Shown: piece after piece, positions 5,030-10,926 of the stretch | How the letters are laid out: every line of letters begins with the position of its first letter | How positions within the stretch are numbered: position 1 is the stretch's first letter | Assembly: GCA_019119285.1 (NCBI GenBank) | Contig: DWXJ01000086.1 | Location: 1 to 10,926, forward strand | Source of the DNA: Merdimonas faecigallinarum | GTDB lineage: Bacteria > Bacillota > Clostridia > Lachnospirales > Lachnospiraceae | Direction of reading: 5' to 3' | DNA: 10,926 nt | Position numbers and translations under genes: made by a program | Notes under the pieces: generated by a model | Told to the model about the DNA's origin: nothing | Databases searched by the model: none | What the model saw: the letters and a program-made list of their open reading frames with translations, nothing else

Positions 5030-7018
5030 GTGCTTAGGATCGGCGTATTCGTCTGCCACTGCGGTTCTAATATTGCCGCAACGGTAGATGTAAAAAAAGT
5101 AGTAGAGATGGCTCTGCATGAGCCGGGCGTGGTCCACGCGGAAGATTATCAGTATATGTGTTCCGAAGCCGGGCAGGAGAAGATCCGGGCGGCTATTCAG
5201 GAGAAGCACTTAAGCGGCATTGTGGTGTGTTCCTGTTCTCCACGGATGCATGAGAATACCTTCCGGAACGCGGCAGAGCGGGCAGGATTAAACCCCTATA
5301 TGGTGGAAATTGCCAACATCCGGGAACACTGTTCCTGGATTCATAAAGATATGGAAGAGGCTACCGAGAAGGCCGTGATCCTGATGCGTGCGGCTGTGGC
5401 CAAAGTGAATTTGAATACACCGCTTCAGCCGGGAGAGAGCCGGGTGACCAAGCGGGCCCTGGTGATCGGCGGCGGGATCGCCGGCATCCAGACGGCGCTT
5501 GATATCGCGGACGCGGGGTATCCGGTGGATATCGTGGAGAAGACCCCCAGTATCGGCGGAAGAATGTCTCAGCTTGACAAGACTTTCCCCACCCTGGACT
5601 GTTCGGCCTGTATCCTGACTCCGAAGATGGTGGAGGCCAACGCGCATCCCAATATCAACATCTATACCTACAGTGAAGTAGAGAAAGTTTCCGGGTTTGT
5701 GGGAGATTTCACGGTGGACATCCGCAAGAAGGCAAGAAGCGTGGATATGAACAAATGTACCGGCTGCGGCGTCTGTCAGGAAAAATGTCCCAGCAAGAAG
5801 ACGCCCAGCGAATTTAACCGGGGGTTAAATAACCGGAGCGCCATCTATACTCCGTTTGCCCAGGCCATCCCCAATGTGCCGGTGATCGACCGGGAGGCCT
5901 GTATCAAGTTTAAGACTGGAAAATGCGGGATCTGCTCCAAGGTGTGCCAGGCAGGCGCCATCGACTATGAGCAGAAGGATGAGATCATTACCGAGAAATA
6001 TGGCGCCATCGTGGTGGCTACCGGATTCGACATGATCAAACTGGACGACTATGACGAGTATGCCTACAGCCAGAGCAAGGATGTGATCACTTCCCTGGAA
6101 CTGGAGCGGATCATGAACGCGGCAGGCCCAACCGGAGGTCATCTGGAACGGCTCTCTGACGGGAAGGCGCCCAAAGAGATCGTGTTCATCCAGTGCGTGG
6201 GAAGCCGGTGCGTCGATAACCGCGGCAAGAGTTATTGTTCCAAGATCTGCTGCATGTATACCGCCAAGCACGCCATGCTGATCCGGGATAAGTATCCGGA
6301 TGTAAATGTAACCGTATTCTATATCGATGTGCGGACTCCGGGCAAGAACTTTGATGAGTTCTACCGCCGGGCCGTGGAAGAATACGGTGTGAACTATATC
6401 AAAGGACAGGTGGGCAAAGTCATTCCCCAGCCGGACGGAAAGCTTCTGGTGCAGGGAGCGGATCTGCTGGACAACAAGCAGATCTTAAAGGAAGCGGATA
6501 TGGTAGTCCTGGCAGCGGCCATTGAGCCAAACCCGGATGTGCGCAAAATCGCCACCATGCTCACTGCCAGCATTGACACCAATAATTTCCTGACCGAAGC
6601 CCATGCCAAGCTTCGTCCGGTAGAGTCCCCCACAGCGGGAGTCTTCCTCTCCGGCGTGTGCCAGGGGCCAAAGGATATTCCGGAGACGGTATCCCAGGCT
6701 GGAGCGGCGGCCGTAAAGGCCATCGGACTTCTGGCCAAGGATAAGCTTCTCACCAACCCCTGTACGGCCCATTCCGATGAGCTGCTGTGCAACGGTTGTT
6801 CCCAGTGTGCCAATGTGTGTCCTTACGGAGCCATTACCTATGAAGAGAAGGAAGTCAATGATCACGGGATCCGGGAAGTACGGCGCATTGCTGTGGTCAA
6901 CGAAGCTCTCTGCCAGGGCTGCGGCGCCTGCACGGTTACCTGTCCTTCCGGCGCTATGGACCTGAAGGGATTTTCCAACAGACAGATTTTAGCGGAGGTG
7001 GATGCTATATGTCGATAG
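5030..7018 (+). CDS. hdrA: Heterodisulfide reductase subunit A (FAD-containing bifurcation subunit)
   Basis: A 662-residue flavoprotein, the size of methanogen HdrA. It binds the FAD that, in the characterised complexes, splits electron pairs between a high-potential disulfide and low-potential ferredoxin. Seen in order: N-terminal CHCG (9-12) and CSCSP (67-71) motifs; FAD Rossmann motif GGGIAG (147-152); CSAC (191-194); a [4Fe-4S] motif at Cys243/246/249/253; Cys291/299/302/306; a mid-region Cys set (389, 394, 403, 407, 408); and a C-terminal 2x[4Fe-4S] ferredoxin at Cys587/590/593/597 and Cys628/631/634/638. It starts with GTG, 9 bases after AGGAGG (5015-5020). The ATG at 5022 is out of frame and too close to that site. 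It ends overlapping flxD by 10 bases. Confidence 0.95.
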   Translation: MLRIGVFVCHCGSNIAATVDVKKVVEMALHEPGVVHAEDYQYMCSEAGQEKIRAAIQEKHLSGIVVCSCSPRMHENTFRNAAERAGLNPYMVEIANIREHCSWIHKDMEEATEKAVILMRAAVAKVNLNTPLQPGESRVTKRALVIGGGIAGIQTALDIADAGYPVDIVEKTPSIGGRMSQLDKTFPTLDCSACILTPKMVEANAHPNINIYTYSEVEKVSGFVGDFTVDIRKKARSVDMNKCTGCGVCQEKCPSKKTPSEFNRGLNNRSAIYTPFAQAIPNVPVIDREACIKFKTGKCGICSKVCQAGAIDYEQKDEIITEKYGAIVVATGFDMIKLDDYDEYAYSQSKDVITSLELERIMNAAGPTGGHLERLSDGKAPKEIVFIQCVGSRCVDNRGKSYCSKICCMYTAKHAMLIRDKYPDVNVTVFYIDVRTPGKNFDEFYRRAVEEYGVNYIKGQVGKVIPQPDGKLLVQGADLLDNKQILKEADMVVLAAAIEPNPDVRKIATMLTASIDTNNFLTEAHAKLRPVESPTAGVFLSGVCQGPKDIPETVSQAGAAAVKAIGLLAKDKLLTNPCTAHSDELLCNGCSQCANVCPYGAITYEEKEVNDHGIREVRRIAVVNEALCQGCGACTVTCPSGAMDLKGFSNRQILAEVDAICR

Positions 7019-7455
7019 AAGCAAGAGAAGAATTTAAGCCTAAGATCGTGGCGTTTTGCTGTAACTGGTGCAGCTACGCCGGCGCGGATCTGGCAGGAAG
7101 CAGCCGTCTTTCTTACTCCGCAGATGTAAAGATCATCCGTGTTCCCTGTTCCTGCCGGGTAAATCCCATGTTTATCTTAAGAGCATTTGAAAGAGGGGCG
7201 GACGGAGTGATCATCTGCGGATGCCATCCCGGCGACTGCCACTATACCTCAGGAAACTATTATGCAAGGCGGAGAATGACTCTTCTTTTCTCCATGCTGG
7301 ACTTTATCGGAGTAGAGAACGGACGGACCCGGGTAGAGTGGGTATCCGCGGCAGAAGGTGTGAAATTCTCCCAGACCATGCATGAGTTTGTAGACAAGAT
7401 CACATCCCTTGGGAAAAACGTAAGATTGGAGGATTTAAGATGCAGGAAATCGTAA
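7009..7455 (+). CDS. flxD: FlxD/MvhD-type [2Fe-2S] subunit linking NADH module to HdrA
   Basis: A 148-residue member of the MvhD family, which in methanogens carries electrons from hydrogenase to HdrA and in bacterial Flx-Hdr clusters from the NADH-oxidising module. Conserved Cys are FCCNWC (Cys17, 18, 21), PCSC (47, 49) and CGCHPGDC (70, 72, 77), with ERGADGVIICGCHPGDC as the family signature. GGAGGTG (6994-7000) gives 8-base spacing. It overlaps hdrA by 10 bases and flxC by 16 bases, which fits fixed stoichiometry in one complex. No hydrogenase large or small subunit (mvhA/mvhG) lies nearby, so the electron source here is the Flx module. Confidence 0.92.
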   Translation: MSIEAREEFKPKIVAFCCNWCSYAGADLAGSSRLSYSADVKIIRVPCSCRVNPMFILRAFERGADGVIICGCHPGDCHYTSGNYYARRRMTLLFSMLDFIGVENGRTRVEWVSAAEGVKFSQTMHEFVDKITSLGKNVRLEDLRCRKS

Positions 7456-8414
7456 ATCGAGCAAAAGAACTCCTGGCCGACGGAACCGTAAAACGGGTGC
7501 TGGGATGGAAAGCCGGCGACCTGCCTTATAATCCGGAGCCGGCATATTTTGAGAAAGAAGAAGACCTGGAAGAATTCGTATATAACGGATTCTGCGGGGC
7601 AAATTTAAGTAAATACATGATCGAGGCCTCTAAGATGGAGGGAAAGACTCTGGTATTCTTAAAACCCTGTGACACCTACAGCTTCCAGCAGCTGATGAAA
7701 GAACACCGGGTAGACCGGGAGAAAGCCTATATCATCGGCGTGGGCTGCAAGGGAAAGCTGGACATTGAGAGGATCCGCAGGATGGGGATCAAAGGGATCA
7801 AAAGCATCGCAGGGGCCAACCTTGAGGATGAGGCCGAGACCCTGACCATTGAGACCCTTTACGGAGAGAAGGAAGTTCCTTACAAGGACGCCATGCTGGA
7901 GCGGTGTCATGTCTGTAAGGGCAAGGACCACATGATCTTCGACGAGATCATCGGGGAGTCCAAAGAGACCAAAGACGGGGACCGGTTCGCGGAAGTAGAG
8001 CGGATCGAGGCCATGAGCCCGGAAGAAAAATTCGCCTTTTTCCAGAAGGAACTGAGCAAATGTATCCGCTGCAATGCCTGCCGGAATGTATGTCCGGCCT
8101 GCAGCTGCCGTAAATGCGTCTTTGACAGCAATAAATTTGACAGCGCCCAGAAGGCCAACGTGGATTCCTTTGAGGAAAAGATGTTCCACATCATCCGGGC
8201 CTTCCATGTGGCGGGGCGGTGTACTGACTGCGGCGAGTGCAGCCGGGTATGCCCGCAGGGGATCCCCCTTCATCTTTTCAACCGGAAGTTCATCAAAGAT
8301 ATCGATGAACTGTACGGAGAGTATCAGGCGGGCGCAGACCTTGAGGAAAGAGGCCCCCTGACCAGTTACCAGTTGGACGACGCAGAGCCTGGGATTGTGG
8401 CGGAAAGGAGTTAA
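7440..8414 (+). CDS. flxC: FlxC-type 4Fe-4S subunit (F420-hydrogenase-beta-like N-domain)
   Basis: A 324-residue iron-sulfur protein of the Flx electron-transfer module. The N-terminal part (about 1-165), with FCG (51-53), KPCDTYSFQQL (75-85), GVGCKGK (100-106) and CHVC (156-159), resembles the beta-subunit family of F420-dependent enzymes. The C-terminal part has two [4Fe-4S] motifs. The first is Cys208/211/214/218, extended by Cys221/223/226; the second is Cys261/264/267/271 (CTDCGECSRVCP). The product assignment rests on family resemblance plus its place between flxD and flxB. Assignment of the C letter follows the Desulfovibrio order and is less certain than the complex itself. GGAGG (7428-7432) lies 7 bases before ATG. 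Confidence 0.82.
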   Translation: MQEIVNRAKELLADGTVKRVLGWKAGDLPYNPEPAYFEKEEDLEEFVYNGFCGANLSKYMIEASKMEGKTLVFLKPCDTYSFQQLMKEHRVDREKAYIIGVGCKGKLDIERIRRMGIKGIKSIAGANLEDEAETLTIETLYGEKEVPYKDAMLERCHVCKGKDHMIFDEIIGESKETKDGDRFAEVERIEAMSPEEKFAFFQKELSKCIRCNACRNVCPACSCRKCVFDSNKFDSAQKANVDSFEEKMFHIIRAFHVAGRCTDCGECSRVCPQGIPLHLFNRKFIKDIDELYGEYQAGADLEERGPLTSYQLDDAEPGIVAERS

Positions 8415-8417
8415 GGC

Positions 8418-9464
8418 ATGTATAAGATAAAACGGGAAGATCTGCCTGCATTATTCCAGAAGATCGCCGCAGATCAGGAATTATATCTGCCGGTTTCTAC
8501 CGCCGGCCAGACCAATTTCGGCGTGTGGAGAGAAGAGGCAGAGGTGGACCTTGACACTTTGAAGACAGTGAAGTCTCCCAAGGATGTGTTCTTTCCCCAG
8601 AGTGAAACTCTATATACCTGTTACCGGGAGGGGAAGAAGTTAAGTGTAGAGCCGGAGACCCTGAAAGAGCAGGATTTCGTGGTGTTTGGCATGAAAGCCT
8701 GCGACATAAAAGGAGTAGAGGTGCTGGACCGGGTATTCCTTTCCGATCCTATTGACACCTTCTACGCTGCAAGAAGAGACCACGGCACCATTGTTGCCCT
8801 GGCCTGTCATGAGCCGGAAGAGACCTGCTTCTGCAAGGTGTTCGGCGTGGACGCGGCTCATCCGGCGGCAGACGTGGCAGCCTGGATGGTGGAGGACACC
8901 CTGTACTGGAAGCCGGAGACGGAAAAAGGACAGAAGCTGACGGAAAATCTGGCAGATATTCTGGAGAAGGCAGAGGATGCTGGAAGTGAAACAGCGGTGG
9001 CAGAAGAAGAGGAGAAGATCCGCTCCATCATCGAAGAACTTCCTTACTCCCATCTTTCCCTGGAAGGATGGAACGGGGATGTGCTGATGGAGAAGTTTGA
9101 GTCGCCTCTGTGGGAGGAACTCTACAAACCCTGCCTGGCCTGCGGCACCTGTACTTTCGTGTGCCCTACCTGCCAGTGCTACGACATCAAGGACTATGAT
9201 ACCGGACACGGGGTACAGCGCTACCGCTGCTGGGATTCCTGCATGTATTCGGATTTCACCATGATGGCCCACGGCAATAACCGGACCAGCCAGAAGGAAC
9301 GGTTCCGCCAGCGGTTCATGCACAAGCTGGTATATTTCCCGGCCAACAATGACGGGATGTACTCCTGCGTAGGCTGCGGCCGGTGTGTGGAAAAATGTCC
9401 GGCGTCCCTGAATATTGTGAAGGTGGTAAAAGCATTTCAGGAAAAGGAGGGGGCAAAGGCATGA
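8418..9464 (+). CDS. flxB: FlxB-type 4Fe-4S subunit (AsrA-like)
   Basis: A 348-residue iron-sulfur protein similar to the anaerobic sulfite reductase A subunit, which receives electrons from a flavin NAD(P)H oxidase. N-terminal region: PKDVFFPQSE (54-63), GMKACDIKGVEVLDRVF (91-107) and CHEPEETCFC (130-139). C-terminal two-cluster domain: Cys239/242/245/249 extended by Cys252 and Cys254, then Cys271 and Cys275, and Cys317/320/323/327 (CVGCGRCVEKCP). It shares the extended CPxCxC pattern with the preceding gene, suggesting distant paralogy. A Glu/Lys-rich acidic helix (178-207) separates the domains. AAGGAG (8404-8409) precedes the ATG; the end overlaps flxA by 4 bases. No catalytic sulfite reductase subunit (asrC) follows, which argues for Flx rather than Asr. 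Confidence 0.85.
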   Translation: MYKIKREDLPALFQKIAADQELYLPVSTAGQTNFGVWREEAEVDLDTLKTVKSPKDVFFPQSETLYTCYREGKKLSVEPETLKEQDFVVFGMKACDIKGVEVLDRVFLSDPIDTFYAARRDHGTIVALACHEPEETCFCKVFGVDAAHPAADVAAWMVEDTLYWKPETEKGQKLTENLADILEKAEDAGSETAVAEEEEKIRSIIEELPYSHLSLEGWNGDVLMEKFESPLWEELYKPCLACGTCTFVCPTCQCYDIKDYDTGHGVQRYRCWDSCMYSDFTMMAHGNNRTSQKERFRQRFMHKLVYFPANNDGMYSCVGCGRCVEKCPASLNIVKVVKAFQEKEGAKA

Positions 9465-10315
9465 GCGAATGTACCTGTCATAAGAATTATCAATTAGATA
9501 CTTTGATCCCGCAGGTGGGAGTGATTACTGATATCCGGGAAGAGACGCCGGATGTCAAAACCTTCCGGGTGAATGCGCCGGAAGGCGGAAAGCTTTTCGA
9601 GCATATGCCGGGCCAGTGCGCCATGCTGTGCGCTCCGGGGGTCAGCGAGGGAATGTTTTCCATTACTTCCTCGCCTACCAATCGGGAATATCAGGAATTC
9701 AGCATTAAGAAATGTGGCGTTCTCACTGATTATCTCCACAGCCTGGAGGTGGGAGATGAGATCACCGTACGTGGTCCTTATGGAAACCACTTTCCGGTGG
9801 AAGATAAACTTCTGGGAAAGAATCTTCTGTTTATCGCCGGCGGTATCGGCCTTGCGCCCCTTCGGTCCGTGATCAACTACGTGCTGGATAACCGGGAGAA
9901 ATACGGAACCGTGGACATCGTCTACGGATCCCGCTCCGCAGAAGACCTGGTGCAGTTAAAGGAGATCCAGGAAGTGTGGATGAAGGCAGAGGGCGTGAAT
10001 GTCCACCTGACCATCGACCGGGAGGAAGAAGGCTGGGACGGCCACGTGGGATTTGTTCCCAACTACGTAAAAGAACTTGGCTTTGACGTAGACAAGACCG
10101 TGCTGGTGTGCGGACCGCCCATCATGATCAAATTCACCCTGGCAGGCCTGGAAGAACTGGGCTTCTCACGGGAGCAGGTCTACACCACCCTGGAACTTCG
10201 GATGAAGTGCGGCGTAGGCAAATGCGGAAGATGTAACATTGGATCAAAATATGTGTGCAAAGACGGCCCCGTATTCCGCTGCGACGAGATCGACGAAATG
10301 CCAGACGAATATTAA
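9461..10315 (+). CDS. flxA: FlxA-type FAD/NAD(P)-binding oxidoreductase with [2Fe-2S] centre (AsrB-like)
   Basis: A 284-residue NAD(P)H-oxidising flavoprotein, the entry point for electrons into the complex. FAD domain: PGQCAML (50-56) and MFSITSSP (65-72). NAD(P) domain: GGIGLAPLRS (127-136), YGSRSAEDL (155-163) and CGPPIM (217-222). The C-terminal [2Fe-2S] motif uses Cys250, Cys255, Cys258 and Cys266 (CGVGKCGRC then C). This order is that of AsrB and dihydroorotate dehydrogenase B electron-transfer subunits. NADH is the donor reported for the Desulfovibrio complex; NADH versus NADPH cannot be decided by eye. The ATG at 9461 is chosen over an in-frame ATG at 9383 because it overlaps the flxB stop (ATGA) and lies 10 bases after GGAGG (9446-9450). 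It is the last gene before the structured gap. Confidence 0.92.
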   Translation: MSECTCHKNYQLDTLIPQVGVITDIREETPDVKTFRVNAPEGGKLFEHMPGQCAMLCAPGVSEGMFSITSSPTNREYQEFSIKKCGVLTDYLHSLEVGDEITVRGPYGNHFPVEDKLLGKNLLFIAGGIGLAPLRSVINYVLDNREKYGTVDIVYGSRSAEDLVQLKEIQEVWMKAEGVNVHLTIDREEEGWDGHVGFVPNYVKELGFDVDKTVLVCGPPIMIKFTLAGLEELGFSREQVYTTLELRMKCGVGKCGRCNIGSKYVCKDGPVFRCDEIDEMPDEY

Positions 10316-10324
10316 AGGGATAAG

Positions 10325-10448
10325 GCAGTGTCTGGATGCATTCAGCTAGCTGCCGGGAGCTCGCTTCCGGGCAGATAGATGAAGGTAGACAGGAAAGGGG
10401 CGACAGCCCCTTGGATCCGGCTGCGCAGTCAGACGGATCCGGCACTGC
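10325..10448 (+). ncRNA. Predicted multibranched RNA structure, family not recognised
   Basis: This gene-free stretch after flxA folds on paper into a closed multibranch. An outer helix joins GCAGTGTC (10325-10332) to GGCACTGC (10441-10448) with one G-U pair. Inside are a strong hairpin at 10350-10374 (10 bp, one bulged G, CTCG loop); a 7-bp hairpin AAGGGGC-GACA-GCCCCTT (10395-10412); and, directly against it, a hairpin with stem GGATCCG/CGGATCC (10413-10440). The last abuts the outer helix, as if stacked coaxially. The linker 10375-10394 is purine-rich and unpaired. I do not recognise a riboswitch or Rfam-type consensus and find no promoter of its own. It could be a cis-regulatory leader, a processed intercistronic RNA, or a remnant of an element. 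Confidence 0.5.
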
Positions 10449-10486
10449 ATACAGAACACGGGCCAACTTTATAGACATGTGAAACT

Positions 10487-10520
10487 CAACCGAGATGCAG
10501 CGTAAGCGAAATCGAGGTTG
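10487..10520 (+). ncRNA. GNRA-tetraloop hairpin with tandem G-A pairs
   Basis: CAACC (10487-10491) pairs with GGTTG (10516-10520). Next come opposed GA (10492-10493) and GA (10514-10515), which form a tandem sheared pair. GAT (10494-10496) pairs with ATC (10511-10513), and an inner GC/GC stem is capped by GTAA (10502-10505), a GNRA tetraloop. These are tertiary-contact modules of functional RNAs, rarely met by chance together. The family is unknown. Confidence 0.45.
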
Positions 10521-10530
10521 TAGCATAAAA

Positions 10531-10557
10531 GCGCCCAAAGGTTAAACCTAGGGGCGC
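10531..10557 (+). promoter_or_regulatory. GC-rich hairpin just before the last gene's ribosome binding site
   Basis: GCGCCC (10531-10536) pairs with GGGCGC (10552-10557), enclosing a second small stem of AGGT (10539-10542) with ACCT (10546-10549). It has no T run, so it is not a standard terminator. It ends 7 bases before the Shine-Dalgarno region, a position suited to translational control or protection of a processed 5' end. Confidence 0.5.
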
Positions 10558-10582
10558 GTCACCAGGAAAGGAACGAACACTC

Positions 10583-10926
10583 ATGGAAAACATGGTAAAC
10601 GTATATTTTTTCGGAAAACGATACAGCGTCCCTGCTGACCTGACCATTATGACGGCCATGGAATATGCAGGATATGAACTGAAACGGGGCTGCGGCTGCC
10701 GGCATGGTTTTTGCGGCGCCTGCGCCACCATTTACCGGATCAAGGGAAAGAATGAGTTAAAGACAGGTCTTGCCTGTCAGACTCAGGTGGAAGAAGGCAT
10801 GTATGTGGCCAGCATTCCCTATTTCCCTACAGACAAGCGGACTTATGACATAGAAGAGATCAGGCCTGAGCAGCGGATCATGATGGAGCTTTATCCGGAG
10901 ATCTACAGCTGCATCGGCTGCAACGC
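10583..10926 (+). CDS. SdhB/FrdB/TfrB-like iron-sulfur protein, N-terminal part (3' end outside window)
   Basis: The first 115 residues of an iron-sulfur protein. Residues 5-80 form a [2Fe-2S] ferredoxin domain with C-RHGF-C-GA-C (Cys39, 44, 47) and Cys65 in GLACQT. This matches the CREGICGSC...LAC pattern of succinate dehydrogenase/fumarate reductase iron-sulfur subunits. Cys37 is an extra Cys. At the window edge YSCIGCN (Cys110, Cys113) opens a 4Fe-4S motif, as in the same family. Candidates are a fumarate reductase iron-sulfur subunit or a TfrB-like thiol:fumarate reductase subunit, which would end in an HdrB-like CCG domain; the cut prevents a decision. AGGAAAGGA (10563-10571) is the ribosome binding site. 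It lies 267 bases after flxA with no promoter seen, so it may belong to the same operon. Confidence 0.75.
   Translation, partial: MENMVNVYFFGKRYSVPADLTIMTAMEYAGYELKRGCGCRHGFCGACATIYRIKGKNELKTGLACQTQVEEGMYVASIPYFPTDKRTYDIEEIRPEQRIMMELYPEIYSCIGCN

Noticed and set aside
5022..5037. ATG at 5022 as the hdrA start
   Set aside because: It is out of frame with hdrA, meets a stop after four codons, and is only one base from the AGGAGG; GTG 5030 begins the conserved N-terminus.
7009..7455. A methyl-viologen/F420-non-reducing hydrogenase (mvhADG)
   Set aside because: Only the MvhD-like subunit is present; no NiFe hydrogenase large or small subunit lies in the window.
5825..9323. Long antisense open frames (for example 5825-6271, 7659-8273, 8640-9323)
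   Set aside because: They lie opposite strongly conserved hdr/flx genes, show no recognisable domains and arise from codon bias of the + strand genes.
9383..9460. Longer N-terminus for FlxA
   Set aside because: The 26 extra residues are read from the flxB ferredoxin coding region in another frame; ATG 9461 has a Shine-Dalgarno site and the 4-base overlap.
8418..10315. An anaerobic sulfite reductase (asrABC) operon
   Set aside because: AsrA-like and AsrB-like genes are present but no siroheme AsrC follows, and they adjoin flxD and hdrA, so the Flx-Hdr reading is better.
10316..10582. A tRNA, CRISPR array, T-box or cobalamin riboswitch in the gap
   Set aside because: No cloverleaf with a TTC arm, no regular repeat-spacer pattern, no AGGGTGG-type T-box sequence and no B12-box sequence are present.

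Overview
The window looks like chromosome of an anaerobic Firmicute, most likely a gut clostridium of the Lachnospiraceae type. The evidence is strong AGGAGG-type Shine-Dalgarno sites, AT-rich intergenic spaces between coding regions of roughly 50% GC, a Rex-like operator in front of a lactate dehydrogenase-family gene, and many [4Fe-4S] proteins of strict-anaerobe metabolism. The genus assignment is inference. All recognised genes lie on the + strand.

Region 1 (1-1762) concerns metal handling. It holds the C-terminal part of a P1B-type heavy-metal ATPase that starts upstream, an intrinsic terminator (819-870), and a two-gene unit. That unit encodes a small membrane-anchored protein with a Cys-rich linker and a heavy-metal-associated (HMA) domain, and an atypical Cys-rich Fur-family regulator. 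Its promoter (TTGAAT-17-TATACT) is overlapped by direct and inverted repeats that look like an operator.

Region 2 (1763-2761) has a glutaredoxin-like gene overlapping a 5-formyltetrahydrofolate cyclo-ligase gene, preceded by a 7-3-7 palindrome. It ends in a perfect 32-bp-arm inverted repeat (2696-2761).

Region 3 (2761-10315) is the core of the window: a tight operon of a lactate/malate dehydrogenase-family gene, hdrB, hdrC, hdrA, flxD (mvhD-like), flxC, flxB and flxA. This is the gene set of the FlxABCD-HdrABC NADH dehydrogenase/heterodisulfide reductase, a flavin-based electron-bifurcation module described in Desulfovibrio vulgaris next to an alcohol dehydrogenase. Here a dehydrogenase of the LDH family takes that position. 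Two Rex-like sites, one over the -35 box, suggest NADH/NAD+ control of the whole operon. FlxA would take electrons from NAD(P)H; FlxB, FlxC and FlxD would pass them to HdrA, which splits them between ferredoxin and the HdrBC disulfide site. HdrB keeps both complete CCG motifs, yet the disulfide it reduces in this organism is unknown.

Region 4 (10316-10926) begins with about 267 nt without a gene that folds into a multibranched structure plus two further hairpins, one with a GNRA tetraloop and tandem G-A pairs. It looks like an unassigned structured RNA or leader. It precedes a gene cut by the window end whose N-terminus is a [2Fe-2S] plus 4Fe-4S protein of the SdhB/FrdB/TfrB type. A dehydrogenase with a malate-type Arg, an Hdr-Flx complex and a possible thiol:fumarate-reductase-like subunit together suggest, speculatively, a thiol/disulfide route linking NADH to C4-dicarboxylate reduction.
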